From assembly GCA_964468435.1 (NCBI GenBank), contig CAYXVE010000014.1:1-64000 (forward strand): DNA of 64,000 nucleotides, given 5' to 3'. Under the pieces are notes generated by a model that was given only the letters and a program-made list of their open reading frames with translations, did no database searches and was not told where the DNA came from. Made by a program: the position numbers and the translations under genes. Shown here piece after piece: positions 53,926 through 63,457 of this stretch (positions within the stretch are counted from its first letter, which is position 1; each line of letters begins with the position of its first letter). Origin of the DNA: JBCCTX01 sp964468435 (lineage in GTDB: Bacteria; Bacteroidota; Bacteroidia; J057).

Positions 53926-55182
53926 ATGAACCCGAGAATCCTGTTTCTTTGCTTTTGGTTGACATCAAACATATGTGTATATGCTGGGGGGGGATTTGAA
54001 CTTTCCCTAAGCGGTTACCGGCATTTGGGTATGGGCTATACCGGCGTGGCTACGGCTTTCGATTCCTATTCAATATATCTTAATCCCGGTGCATTGGGAT
54101 TTGTGAAACACAACTACATTCAGCTAGGTGCAAGCTTTGTAAATCCCTCTATCACATTCAGAGCGCAAAACTTTAATACACAGAGCTTTGCAGCTGAATC
54201 TGAAAACATGGATAGCATTTTATTCACGCCTTTTTCGCTTTTTGCTGCATGGCGAAGGCCAGGAAGCAGGTTCACCTTTGGCATAAGCGTCAATAATCCT
54301 TTTGGATACAGAACGCGCTGGGAAGATAATTGGAAAGGTAAATCTATTGTACAGGAATCCGCCATCAACTCACTCTATATACAGCCTACTGTAAGCTACA
54401 GGATTGATGACAAAATGGGGGTTGGTGTAGGTCTGGTTTATAGTCTGGGAAATTTTCTGCTACGAAAAAGCCTGCCAATCATTGGAAGAAACAATGCAGG
54501 ATCATGGGTAGAACTCAGTGGTAAGGGTAATGGGATAGGTTTTAATGCCGGATTCTTCTTTCGTCCCAATCCCAGGCTGTCTTTGGGCATAAATTATCGC
54601 TCGGGAATCCGACTCCCTGTACAGGAAGGTAAGCTTAATTTTAATGTACCTGTGTCGCAGCGGAGTGAATATGAAAAGGACTCTGTATTTAGCACGACAT
54701 TATCCTTCCCTGGCATACTGAGCTTTGGGATGAGCTATCAGTTGCAAAATGACCTGATCGCAGCTATCGATGTAAACTTTACTCAATGGGAAGTATACGA
54801 TCAACTAGACATACAGCTTCAGAATCCAGATGTACAGATAAGAGATCTAGATGAGGTGATAGAACGAAACTTCAAGAATTCATATTCTGTCAGGCTAGGA
54901 GTAGAATATCAAATCAATCCCAATAATTACCTCCGCTTTGGCGCCCTCTACAATCAATCCCCGGTAAGGGAAGAATACGTTTCTCCAGAACTACCAGACC
55001 TCAATAGCATAGGGATGACTATCGGATATGGAAGAACCATTTTTAACCATTTCCAAGTGGATATTGCATATAAATTTGAGTATTCACCTGAAACATTCGG
55101 TGAACTACAGAAGCAAAATTTTAGTGGATTATACGAGAGCATCACCAATGTACTGGGCGTGGGAGTAAGTTATGTTTTTTAA
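53926..55182 (+). CDS. FadL/TodX-family outer membrane transport protein
   Basis: A beta-barrel that moves hydrophobic compounds across the outer membrane. The 418-residue protein has a signal peptide (ending near YAGG), the FadL N-terminal plug-like start (FELSLSGYRHLGMGYTGVA, then NPGALGFV), alternating beta strands with aromatic ends, and a C-terminal strand ending VGVSYVF, a typical outer-membrane insertion signal. The downstream SGNH-like lipoprotein starts 96 bp on; the two form a frequent pair in Bacteroidota. Substrate unknown. Confidence 0.88.
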   Translation: MNPRILFLCFWLTSNICVYAGGGFELSLSGYRHLGMGYTGVATAFDSYSIYLNPGALGFVKHNYIQLGASFVNPSITFRAQNFNTQSFAAESENMDSILFTPFSLFAAWRRPGSRFTFGISVNNPFGYRTRWEDNWKGKSIVQESAINSLYIQPTVSYRIDDKMGVGVGLVYSLGNFLLRKSLPIIGRNNAGSWVELSGKGNGIGFNAGFFFRPNPRLSLGINYRSGIRLPVQEGKLNFNVPVSQRSEYEKDSVFSTTLSFPGILSFGMSYQLQNDLIAAIDVNFTQWEVYDQLDIQLQNPDVQIRDLDEVIERNFKNSYSVRLGVEYQINPNNYLRFGALYNQSPVREEYVSPELPDLNSIGMTIGYGRTIFNHFQVDIAYKFEYSPETFGELQKQNFSGLYESITNVLGVGVSYVF

Positions 55183-55277
55183 GTTCAAAAATAATTGTGA
55201 AATATTATGACTTTGGTCAACGATTTGCTGAGTTATTTCGATGTAGTTTATGAATCATCTTTGGTACGCAATACTGT

Positions 55278-56579
55278 ATGAAAAAACATTCTACTTCCTA
55301 TATATATATTGCCGGGCTCTGTATTTTGTTGGGATTTTGCATTGCGTGTAATCCTGAGATTGAATCCGATATCAATCTCGGTCATTTGAACGTGCAACAA
55401 TATGTAGCGATTGGAGACGGATACACGGCAGGGTACAACAATAATGCTCTGTATTTGGATGGTCAGTTATTTTCCTTCCCAAGACTTTTTTCCAATCAAC
55501 TCAGTAAAGTTAGCAATTTAGGCTTTCGTCAACCGCTACTAGGAGAACTGGGAACTGGATACCAGTATTTGACTGAAGTAATTCCTTCTTCGTGTGAAAA
55601 AGCAACCTCTACACCGGTTATCAAATCATTCAAGTCTGATGGTTCTCTCGATAATAATGTTTCTTCCTCCGGGCCTTTCCACAATCTAGGAATTCCAGGA
55701 ATTGAGGTAAATGATTTGTTTGATCCATCTTTTGTAAACAAAAATCCCTTTTACAAACGCTTAACCCCCGAAGACCAATCTATCAGTTATGATCAACATA
55801 TCATGGAAAACCCATCTGGATTTTATACTATTTGGATGGGAACAGATGAACTGATGAAGTATGCAGCCTCAGGTGGCAGTAGCGATTCGCTCTTGCCCGC
55901 TACTTCAGGTGTATTTAAGACCGCTCTGCAACGACTCACAGATACGCTGCTGACTTCATCCGACAACACCTCGATACTACTAGGAAATATTCCCGATATT
56001 ACAGCTTTCCCATTCTTCAGCACGCTTTCCCACTTTTACATACGGGAATCAACCTGCCTGAGCACTCCTTTGTATATAGATGCGCATGATACAAACGGGA
56101 ATCCACTCATTCGTGAGGCAACAGATACAGATTATATTCTCCTCACAGCCAGAGATATGATCGGTCAACCCATAAACGGAATTGGCTCCTGGGGCTTATC
56201 CCCTGAATATGCGATCGATGATCGCTTTGTATTGGATCGCTATGAAGCTGATCAGGTCAGATCCCTAATCGAAAACTACAATCTCGCCATTCAACAATTG
56301 GTCAAGGCATATCGTGAACAGCCAGGTGCATATCATGTAATCAGTGTAGATTTGTTTAGCTACCTGCGCAATGCTGCCGTATCTGGTATCACAGTAGACG
56401 GATTGGATATTTCTGGTGAATATCTTTCGGGAGGACTCTTTTGCCTGGATGGAAAACATTTTACTCCCCGCGGAAATGCATTTATTACCAACCTGTTTAT
56501 AGAATCTGTTAATAAAAACTTTCAGGCTAAAGTACCTAAAGTAAATATCTCTGATTACGAAAGTGTTGTTTTTCCCTAG
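55278..56579 (+). CDS. SGNH/GDSL-hydrolase-like lipoprotein lacking the catalytic Ser
   Basis: A lipoprotein (lipobox near GFCIAC, Cys24) with an SGNH-hydrolase fold. Block I normally reads G-D-S; here it is AIGDGYTAGY with Gly48 (codon GGA) in place of the nucleophilic Ser. Other blocks survive: the Asn block LLGNIPDITAFPF and the Asp-x-x-His block DGKHFTPRG (Asp391, His394). Without the Ser a standard esterase mechanism is impossible, so it may be a pseudoenzyme or a carbohydrate/lipid-binding protein. It follows the FadL-family gene and is probably co-transcribed. The rest of the fold appears complete at 433 residues. Confidence 0.78.
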   Translation: MKKHSTSYIYIAGLCILLGFCIACNPEIESDINLGHLNVQQYVAIGDGYTAGYNNNALYLDGQLFSFPRLFSNQLSKVSNLGFRQPLLGELGTGYQYLTEVIPSSCEKATSTPVIKSFKSDGSLDNNVSSSGPFHNLGIPGIEVNDLFDPSFVNKNPFYKRLTPEDQSISYDQHIMENPSGFYTIWMGTDELMKYAASGGSSDSLLPATSGVFKTALQRLTDTLLTSSDNTSILLGNIPDITAFPFFSTLSHFYIRESTCLSTPLYIDAHDTNGNPLIREATDTDYILLTARDMIGQPINGIGSWGLSPEYAIDDRFVLDRYEADQVRSLIENYNLAIQQLVKAYREQPGAYHVISVDLFSYLRNAAVSGITVDGLDISGEYLSGGLFCLDGKHFTPRGNAFITNLFIESVNKNFQAKVPKVNISDYESVVFP

Positions 56580-56585
56580 GTAAAA

Positions 56586-57101
56586 TCATGCTTCTCCATT
56601 GACTAACATATCAAAACAGCTATCCCGATCCAGATTAACTTTCAGGTTGAAATAACATTTTCCGCCATCCAGCACTACCAGGATTTCTCTCTTCCAGTCG
56701 ATATCCCAGGAATCGCAAAAGCAATTTACCCAGACGACCTTTTCTCCCTCGCTGTTTAAGACCGGTAGATACTGCCTTTTACATTTCTCCAGATGTATCA
56801 GCAGTGCCGCTGTATCTTCCGGGCTTTCGATGGAAGACATTATCTGTGTATTATAGGATTCTACACAGTTTTGGATTAACTCATCGACTTTACTGAAGTC
56901 TTCAGCAATAAGCCTGACAGGCTTTCCAGCAATAAACATTTCATGTCTGGATGTATCGTATCTAACAATGGATATTACCGATGTATCCACTGTGATCATT
57001 TGATGGTGGACACCCGAAGATTCTGTTTGCGTGGACATTTTATTCATATCACATCCCCACAACATCAACATACATATCGCACAAACATGAATCCAGTGCA
57101 T
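56586..57101 (-). CDS. Small lipoprotein of unknown function
   Basis: About 171 residues starting with a lipoprotein signal (MHWIHVCAICMLMLWGC, lipobox Cys17). The mature part is acidic, with a conserved-looking C-terminal domain containing ILVVLDGGKCYFNLKVN. No family recognised. The frame extends to 57212 without a better start; the upstream part is AT-rich and not signal-like, so 57101 is used. It is divergent from the RRM gene. Confidence 0.6.
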   Translation of the reverse strand: MHWIHVCAICMLMLWGCDMNKMSTQTESSGVHHQMITVDTSVISIVRYDTSRHEMFIAGKPVRLIAEDFSKVDELIQNCVESYNTQIMSSIESPEDTAALLIHLEKCKRQYLPVLNSEGEKVVWVNCFCDSWDIDWKREILVVLDGGKCYFNLKVNLDRDSCFDMLVNGEA

Positions 57102-57381
57102 CTTACAGGAGATTATTGAAAAATAAAACTTAAAATAATTATTATTTCTGGCAAAAATAATGTTAATTGCTATATAGTTAATAGATATGTAGATCGTAAC
57201 ATCTTTTGACAATAAATTATTTGATACGCGAATTTGTCTGATTACCCCACCGGTTTTACAAAGTAAATTCTCTTCTGTTAAATTCTTCCATTGTCATACG
57301 TACTTATTAACTTATTACGAAGATACAAGGTGTCAATTATTCTTTTAAAATCTTGTGTCTAAATCTTTAATATTTATTCTT

Positions 57382-57627
57382 ATGAACATTTTTATTGCAA
57401 AACTAAGCTTCGACACACAAACTGATGACTTGCGCGAAGCTTTTGAACCTTTCGGTGAGGTTGTATCTGCAAATGTTATTTTCGACAAGTTCACAGGCCA
57501 CTCTAGAGGGTTTGGATTTGTAGAAATGACCAACAAAGACGAAGCACTTGAAGCGATAGAAGGTCTGGATGGATCTGAGCTGGATGGCCGTACAATTGTA
57601 GTCAAAAAGGCTCAACCACGTAGATAG
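57382..57627 (+). CDS. RNA-binding protein with a single RRM domain
   Basis: An 81-residue protein made of one RNA recognition motif: RNP2 is IFIAKL at residues 3-8 and RNP1 is RGFGFVEM at about residues 41-48, followed by the typical second helix and beta-4. It binds single-stranded RNA; bacterial members are often cold-shock or post-transcriptional regulators. The frame opens with GTG at 57355, but ATG at 57382 is the proper start. A strong terminator follows 17 bp after the stop. The long AT-rich leader (57102-57381) may be regulatory. Confidence 0.93.
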   Translation: MNIFIAKLSFDTQTDDLREAFEPFGEVVSANVIFDKFTGHSRGFGFVEMTNKDEALEAIEGLDGSELDGRTIVVKKAQPRR

Positions 57628-57644
57628 TTGTAAAAAAAACTACA

Positions 57645-57677
57645 GAGGAAGTCAATGTTGTGACTTCCTCTTTTTTT
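57645..57677 (+). terminator. Intrinsic terminator of the RRM gene
   Basis: A perfect 10-bp stem (GAGGAAGTCA 57645-57654 with TGACTTCCTC 57661-57670), 6-nt loop ATGTTG, then seven T residues (57671-57677). An A-run precedes the stem (about 57632-57639), so it may also terminate the opposite-strand transcript. Confidence 0.93.
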
Positions 57678-57905
57678 ATAGTAGTATTCTTTTCACTTGA
57701 CAGAAATAATTATCTGACCATTCAAGAGTAACTTTTTCCACAATTCATTTTTATTTATTTTCCTGACTATACTTAAAGTCTCTGTCAAACTACACTGCGC
57801 ATACAGTAAACACAGAACCTACACACAACCCCAAATGACAAAATGTCTAAGAAGCCCGGATCAACATGTATGTATGTTGATTGGCCTCATAAACATTTCA
57901 ACCAT

Positions 57906-59354
57906 CTACCGTCTCACGCCACTACCCTCTATCTCTGTAAGCTTATCACCAAGCTCTGCCCGGCAACTGTCTGCTAAAACTAATAGACGTTCGACTACCT
58001 CCGGATGTTGACCTGAAACGTCAGTTGTTTCGCTGATATCATTGTCCAGGTCATAGAGTTCCATCCCTAAATTATTGTACTCGTATTTCACAGGTATCCC
58101 TCCCGTACCCCCTTCACGGCCATTGAGGGTGCGATAAGTGTGGGGAAGATAAAGCTTCCACCTACCATCCCCGGATAATACTCCCTGTAACTCGTTTTGC
58201 CTATAATAAAAAAAGTAAGCCTCATGGGGATTTTCAGCGCCTGCTTCCTGAGTGATCAAGGGCCATACATTCATACCATCTATCTTTTGCTCAGGTAATG
58301 ATGTCCCTGTTACGTTAGCGATGGTAGGGAAAAGGTCTATGGTCATGACAGGTTGCTCGACGACCTGATCTGCGGGAATCTTTCCCGGCCATCGCATGAT
58401 GCCAGGCACCCTTACACCACCTTCCAAGCTAGTGCCCTTGCCTTCACGCAGGGGAAGTGCACTTCCTGCATGGTCTCCATAAGAGAGCCAGGGACCGTTA
58501 TCAGACATAAAGATGACCCAAGTATTTTCATCGACGCCATTGCGTTCCAGTGCTTCCATCACTTGTCCTACAGACCAGTCGATTTCCATGATGACATCCC
58601 CGTACAGCCCCCGATCTGATTTGCCCTTGTACTGATCCGAAACAAACAATGGGACATGAGGCATACTGTGAGCGAGGTATAGAAAAAAGGGTTGATCCTT
58701 GTGCTCATCAATAAAATCGACAGCCCGCTCAGTATATTCCGTAGTAATCATACTTTGATCTTCCAGGGTGTCGATGACCTTGTCATCTTCCATGAGTTTA
58801 AGCGGTGGGTATCCATCCGGACGTTCGGGATGGTAAGGCCACATGTCATTGGAATAGGGAATACCATAATAGGTATCAAAGCCTTGCTGAGTAGGCAAAT
58901 GTGGTGGCAGATCGCCCAGATGCCATTTGCCATAGATAGCTGTAGCATAGTTTTTTTGCTTGAGCAATTCTGCGATAGTCATTTCTGCAGGTGCGAGACC
59001 TATCTGAGAATTGGGACCCAGGGCTCCCATGATCCCTACACGGCTGGGATAACATCCCGTCATTAACGCTGCGCGTGAGGCAGAGCATACAGGCTGAGCT
59101 ACATAAAAGTTGGTAAAGCGAGCACCTTCTCTTGCCATCCGATCCAGATTGGGCGTCTGAATATCGGGTGATCCGTAAGCCCCAACATCCTGATATCCCT
59201 GATCATCAGTAAATATAATGACAATATTGGGTAGGGTATCCCCTTGCTCATCTGAATCCTGCTTTGTAGTTGTACAGGAAGAAAGCCAGGGTAGCAGGGC
59301 TCCTCCCAAGACAAATAGCATAAGCATATACAGTTTTGTAACAGGTAACTTCAT
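57906..59354 (-). CDS. Sulfatase (S1 family), lipoprotein
   Basis: Removes sulfate esters, probably from sulfated glycans. A lipoprotein signal (lipobox near LSSC, Cys27) places it on the membrane or periplasmic side. The catalytic formylglycine precursor is Cys90 in VCSASRAALMTGCYPSR, so the motif is C-S-A-S-R instead of the commoner C-x-P-x-R. Metal and substrate residues are in NIVIIFTDDQGYQDVGAYG, YGKWHLGDLPPHLP, MPHVPLF, MSDNGPW and LREGKGTSLEGGVRVP. Length (482) is normal. The substrate class cannot be assigned. An anaerobic-type or FGE-type maturase is required but not in the window. It is the last gene of the minus-strand cluster. Confidence 0.92.
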   Translation of the reverse strand: MKLPVTKLYMLMLFVLGGALLPWLSSCTTTKQDSDEQGDTLPNIVIIFTDDQGYQDVGAYGSPDIQTPNLDRMAREGARFTNFYVAQPVCSASRAALMTGCYPSRVGIMGALGPNSQIGLAPAEMTIAELLKQKNYATAIYGKWHLGDLPPHLPTQQGFDTYYGIPYSNDMWPYHPERPDGYPPLKLMEDDKVIDTLEDQSMITTEYTERAVDFIDEHKDQPFFLYLAHSMPHVPLFVSDQYKGKSDRGLYGDVIMEIDWSVGQVMEALERNGVDENTWVIFMSDNGPWLSYGDHAGSALPLREGKGTSLEGGVRVPGIMRWPGKIPADQVVEQPVMTIDLFPTIANVTGTSLPEQKIDGMNVWPLITQEAGAENPHEAYFFYYRQNELQGVLSGDGRWKLYLPHTYRTLNGREGGTGGIPVKYEYNNLGMELYDLDNDISETTDVSGQHPEVVERLLVLADSCRAELGDKLTEIEGSGVRR

Positions 59355-59369
59355 AGTTTGAAAATATTA

Positions 59370-59997
59370 TTATTGATAAATAAAAAAAGCGGTCGCAGTA
59401 GTTTTTTTGTCTATTTTGAATCGTGTCCACTGAGCTTGAAAGCCTAAAGGAAATATCACAGGCTTGTGAGGTTGATCTCTATCAACTGTAATTTCCTGGT
59501 AAACATTCCATTGATCCCTTCCCATGAAATCGACTTCCAGGGTAAAGCTAACCATTTCATTTGAGTCATGAGCAAGATGAAGAACTTTCTGGTCAAATCC
59601 CAGCATCAAAATAGTGCATGAATGGGATCACCATACTCGCTTTCTCCCCATTCGTGTTTTCCCGAAACTTCAATGAAAGGCTGATCTGAAATAATGGTCC
59701 ATGCCTTTCCATCCCATTCGGCCAAGTGGCCAGCGTTTCGTTCACCTGTAAATTCTTCCTCGTGATACGTATTATTTGCCACCACTACCCTGCCAGTACC
59801 CGTATATCCTCCCCTAAAGTGAGGTCCTGCGCCATTAGGTATGTTGAGTTCCTCCACCAGGTCAAACAACTGTCTGGATTGGTAGACTTTACTGTATTGT
59901 GCGGAAAAACACCTTTGACCTGTGGATGTTGTTGACCTGAAACCACAGCGGAAAGGAAAGATGCAAAACATAATAACAGTGTTATAAATTTTATCAT
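59370..59997 (-). pseudogene. Decayed exported protein of the sulfatase cluster
   Basis: Three frames together resemble pieces of one protein. A signal peptide (MIKFITLLLCFASFLSAVVS, start 59997) leads into a frame that ends early. A second frame carries FDLVEELNIPNGAGPHFRGG then YTGTGRVVVANNTYHEEEF and EWDGKAWTII, and stops after GDPIHALF near 59616. A third frame carries the C-terminus, LMLGFDQKVLHLAHDSNEM to TATAFFIYQ, ending at 59370. From memory, the intact family is about 600-650 residues and often sits beside sulfatases and glycoside hydrolases in Bacteroidota, so large internal parts are missing here and the junctions shift frame. Intact members probably are propeller-like secreted proteins. 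Confidence in decay is good; the family memory needs checking. Confidence 0.7.
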
Positions 59998-60041
59998 GTA
60001 TATATTCAACTTGGTGATCCGTTTGATTATAGCGCTTCTTG

Positions 60042-60869
60042 TTAAGCTCCTCCCAGATACCCTAAAACTCTTAAAAATTTATCCGCTTTTACCAGGGTTT
60101 TCAGATAATCCAGCCCACTTCCCCTGCCTTTATTGAAAAAACCATGGCCTCTTCCCTCAAAGGGAACCAGCTTGCAGTAGTTTCCCATTTCCTCCATCCG
60201 CTCTTCCAAGGCTTTGACATTACTATATGGGACGACCTGATCCGCAGTACCGTGAAAAATCATAGTAGGAGGCATCTCAGGGACTATGTTGTGGTATGGT
60301 GATGCCTTAAGTGTATCTGCACCTAGCTTTTCAGCACCGTAGCCCTCACTGGTCGTGTTGACCACCGGGTTGAATAACAACAGCGCAGAGGGAGTTGGTT
60401 CAACTGATAGTGGATCTTCCGGACTATCAAAGTCTGAAATCAGTGCGGTACATAGTGCAAGATGGCCACCGGCAGATCCACCCGCTGCAACAATCTTTTG
60501 GCTATCGATCCGTAAGCTATCAGTATGCTGCCTGACCCATCTCATGGCTGATCGCGCATCTTCAATCGCGGTCTGTGGTGGCGTGCCGTGCTTACCTGCA
60601 ATGCGGTATTCTGGTGTAAAGCAGATCATACCCCTCCGAGCAAAAAACTCAGCCTGAGGCTTGAAGTGCTGTTTGGTTCCTCCAACCCAACCCCCACCAA
60701 AGTAAAACACAATCGCCGGATAAGTCTGATCACTCTGGAAATCCTCCGGATAGTAGATATCCATCGTCAGTACTGTGGTATCGATAGACTTATACGCTAC
60801 CGTTATCATGCTCTGAGCGATGCTATTTTCGACCCAAACAATTAAAAAAAACAGGAATATATATTTCAT
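60042..60869 (-). CDS. Exported alpha/beta hydrolase (esterase/acetylesterase-like)
   Basis: Probably removes acyl (for example acetyl) groups from carbohydrates. The signal peptide (MKYIFLFFLIVWVENSIAQ) starts at the Met at 60869; the frame extends to 60902 but overlaps the preceding gene. Seen: oxyanion region FYFGGGWVGG (the usual H-G-G-G has Tyr-Phe-Gly-Gly), nucleophile AAGGSAGGHLAL (Ser in G-G-S-A-G), the Asp block FHGTADQVVPYS and the His block EGRGHGFFN. All triad residues are present. 276 residues. It lies between the TIM-barrel gene and the decayed gene, in the sulfatase cluster. Confidence 0.87.
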   Translation of the reverse strand: MKYIFLFFLIVWVENSIAQSMITVAYKSIDTTVLTMDIYYPEDFQSDQTYPAIVFYFGGGWVGGTKQHFKPQAEFFARRGMICFTPEYRIAGKHGTPPQTAIEDARSAMRWVRQHTDSLRIDSQKIVAAGGSAGGHLALCTALISDFDSPEDPLSVEPTPSALLLFNPVVNTTSEGYGAEKLGADTLKASPYHNIVPEMPPTMIFHGTADQVVPYSNVKALEERMEEMGNYCKLVPFEGRGHGFFNKGRGSGLDYLKTLVKADKFLRVLGYLGGA

Positions 60870-60891
60870 GGTGAATATCCGGGTATAAAGA

Positions 60892-61851
60892 TTATTGTCC
60901 ATTCATTGCCATTCTTACAGCCGCTTTCATACTCTGAAGTCCTTTAAGTGCAATGATATAAGCATCCTCTTTCCAGTAGTCTCTGTTAAATAGCTCCAGG
61001 GATAATACCTTAGTGCCGCCTGATAAAACCAACGTCCTGAGCACATCCGATACTGGAGCTACACCCAGTCCTGGAAATACGCGATGACTGTCATTCATCT
61101 CCTCGCGGGAAGGAGAAGCGGGATAATCATTGATATGAAAAATCTCTATGGCAGTACCATGAATGAGCTTAAGTCCATCAAAGTCGGAATCGCCTTTATA
61201 GAGGTGATATATATCGGGTAGAATTCTGGCCTTTGGATGTCCGGCTTCTGAAGCTACATATAGCACCTGGCTGAGCTTGTGCAGATTCTGGGAGAAGCCC
61301 CATACTTCGAGCTGGGGTATCACACCCATCACACTTCCCAGTTCCAGAATGGTATGATACCGTTCGGCAGCATGATCTAGGTTTAATCCAGGAGTATCTG
61401 TCGCTCCAGCGGGTGGAGCAGCAATACGCATACAGCCCAACTGGGCGAGCATATCCATTTCACGTTTAAGTTGCTCAATCGCATTTTTCCTCACCTCTTC
61501 ATCATCCACAATCCACTGAGCAAATCCGATCGCATTTTCCACCTTCAGCCCCCAATTCTTGATCCTGCTGGACAGATCTTTTAGTTTTCCACCTTTTTCT
61601 ATGTATCGTTGCAATCCATTAATCCAGATTTCAATCCCATCATAGCCTGCTTTACCTGCTAAGTCTATTTCTCCTTCCACACCCAGTTCCTGACCTCGAA
61701 TGGTACTTACATTTAGACAATAGGAAAAAGGAGATTCGACCACTTCTGCGGTTGTATTCCGGGCTTGTACCAGTTTGGTCCCGATCAACATCGCACCTCC
61801 CACTAAAGCACCAGAACGCTTAAGCATATTTCTACGGGAAAAATTTGACAT
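60892..61851 (-). CDS. Tat-exported sugar-phosphate isomerase/epimerase-like protein
   Basis: A (beta/alpha)8-barrel of the AP-endonuclease-2/xylose-isomerase-like superfamily. The Tat-type signal MSNFSRRNMLKRSGALVGGA indicates export of a folded, probably metal-bound enzyme. Supporting barrel motifs: AGKAGYDGIEIWINGLQRYI, QLEVWGFSQNLHKL, ILPDIYHLYKGDSDFDGL, IEIFHINDYPASPSREEM and VLSLELFNRDYWKED, with Glu/Asp/His metal-type ligands. It may act on carbohydrate-derived compounds; substrate unknown. The frame starts at 61875, but the Met at 61851 gives the Tat signal. It starts downstream of the sulfatase at 61952 on the same strand, likely one operon. Confidence 0.82.
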   Translation of the reverse strand: MSNFSRRNMLKRSGALVGGAMLIGTKLVQARNTTAEVVESPFSYCLNVSTIRGQELGVEGEIDLAGKAGYDGIEIWINGLQRYIEKGGKLKDLSSRIKNWGLKVENAIGFAQWIVDDEEVRKNAIEQLKREMDMLAQLGCMRIAAPPAGATDTPGLNLDHAAERYHTILELGSVMGVIPQLEVWGFSQNLHKLSQVLYVASEAGHPKARILPDIYHLYKGDSDFDGLKLIHGTAIEIFHINDYPASPSREEMNDSHRVFPGLGVAPVSDVLRTLVLSGGTKVLSLELFNRDYWKEDAYIIALKGLQSMKAAVRMAMNGQ

Positions 61852-61951
61852 AGAATTTATGGTTATTGATTTCATAAAAATATGAATAATATTGGCGAAC
61901 CTCTATGGGGACTCTAGGAATAAAATGATTGACTCATTAATTGCAACTTAT

Positions 61952-63427
61952 CTACTTGATCTGATACCTCTCGCTTTTGGGTGGCCGTGGCGTCTGTTGA
62001 TTGGGTAACTTTTCTCCTGTCTCCCTGTCAAACTCATCGGGGGTACGAACAGGTGGCAATGAATCTTGTGTCATATTTCTCATTTCTTCCATCATTTTCT
62101 GTAATTCACTTAATTCATCCTGATAATCAGAATTGGTTGCCAGATTATTCAATTCATAGGGATCATTGACCACATCATACAATTCTTCCTCAGGACGGGG
62201 AATGTTGAAGATCACACGCTGTTGGGGTTCCAGCGTTCCGTCATCACGCATCTCACGCATCACCGCAAAAGTAGGACTACGCAGTGCATCTGCAGGTGGC
62301 GTATTAGGTAGTTCTGGGTAAAAATTGCGAATATACTTGAACTGTTTCGTTCTTACGGCACGTGTATAATCATCGAAGTCATGCCAATGGTCTTCGGCAT
62401 ATATCATCTCCCGAATCACCGTATCTTGATCGTTGATGAGGGATACTAAACTCATGCCCATCATATCCTGATGAATATCTGCTTGTGCAAGTTCCAGAAA
62501 AGTAGGAGCAATATCCACAGCACTGACCAAATGGTCGTAAATAGAACCGGCAGGAATCGTTTCAGGCCAGTACATGATCCAGGGTGTTTTGATACCGCCA
62601 TCGTACAAGGTAGTCTTATCGCGTGGAAAAGGCCTTCCATTGTCACTAATAAATACTATCAGGGTCTTTTCAGCCACTCCCTGTGCTTCGAGTTCGTCCA
62701 TCACATTTCCGATATAGCTGTCCATGCGGTGTATCTCGTCGTAATACATGGCAAAATCTTCCCTAACCTCTCTACTATCGGGCATGTAAGGAGGAACAAC
62801 AGCGTCTTCTGGTTGGTGGGGATTGTCAATAATACCTGTTCTATATCCTCTATGGGGATCTACAGCCGCCAGCCACAGAAAGAAGGGCTGATCTTCAGGA
62901 CGGTCTTTCAAAGTTTGCACCCAGTCTTCACATCCGCTTCCATCCCGGGGCCTCAGCTCCCGGTCTTCTTCCGAGCCTCCCGCACGCACTAGGTCAAAAC
63001 GATCCTTGACCTCAGGTCCCAGATGCCATTTACCTGCCTGCGCAGTCCAGTATCCGGCTGCTTTGAGCTTTTCTACGAAAGTGACATTGTACCCTGGAAG
63101 CAACCAGTGAAGCTGTTCCGCATCGGTCTGATGGGGATATTTTCCCGTAATGATACTGGATCTGCTGGGACTACAGGAGCTGGTCATGAGAAAGGCCTGA
63201 TCAAAGCGCATGCCTCCTGCTGCCATGCGGTCCAGATTAGGGGTTCGAATGTGAGGATGTCCATAAGTTCCCACATCATTCCAGGCCATATCATCTGCAA
63301 TGATGAGGATGATGTTGGGGGTGGAAGGTAAGCCTTCTTGGTAGTTAGATGTACCACCCTGCTGGCAGGCAACAATCGTCAGGCAGCATCCTGCCAGCAG
63401 CAGCAGAAATCTTATGCGAGTAATCAT
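61952..63427 (-). CDS. Sulfatase (S1 family, heparan/sulfamidase-like), lipoprotein
   Basis: The second sulfatase. Lipoprotein signal with lipobox near IVACQ (Cys21). The formylglycine site is the canonical Cys85 in SSCSPSRSSIITGKYPHQ. Other active-site blocks: NIILIIADDMAWNDVGTYGH, AGKWHLGPEVKDRF, LAAVDPHRGY, FISDNGRPFPRDKTTLYDGG and IKTPWIMYWP. The layout around GKWHLGP and DPHRGY resembles sulfamidase-type enzymes, but the exact subfamily is not assignable by eye. 491 residues, normal. It starts 30 bp after the FG-GAP-type gene on the same strand. Confidence 0.9.
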   Translation of the reverse strand: MITRIRFLLLLAGCCLTIVACQQGGTSNYQEGLPSTPNIILIIADDMAWNDVGTYGHPHIRTPNLDRMAAGGMRFDQAFLMTSSCSPSRSSIITGKYPHQTDAEQLHWLLPGYNVTFVEKLKAAGYWTAQAGKWHLGPEVKDRFDLVRAGGSEEDRELRPRDGSGCEDWVQTLKDRPEDQPFFLWLAAVDPHRGYRTGIIDNPHQPEDAVVPPYMPDSREVREDFAMYYDEIHRMDSYIGNVMDELEAQGVAEKTLIVFISDNGRPFPRDKTTLYDGGIKTPWIMYWPETIPAGSIYDHLVSAVDIAPTFLELAQADIHQDMMGMSLVSLINDQDTVIREMIYAEDHWHDFDDYTRAVRTKQFKYIRNFYPELPNTPPADALRSPTFAVMREMRDDGTLEPQQRVIFNIPRPEEELYDVVNDPYELNNLATNSDYQDELSELQKMMEEMRNMTQDSLPPVRTPDEFDRETGEKLPNQQTPRPPKSERYQIK

Positions 63428-63457
63428 AGTAGGATAATTTATGGCCTAATATACACA

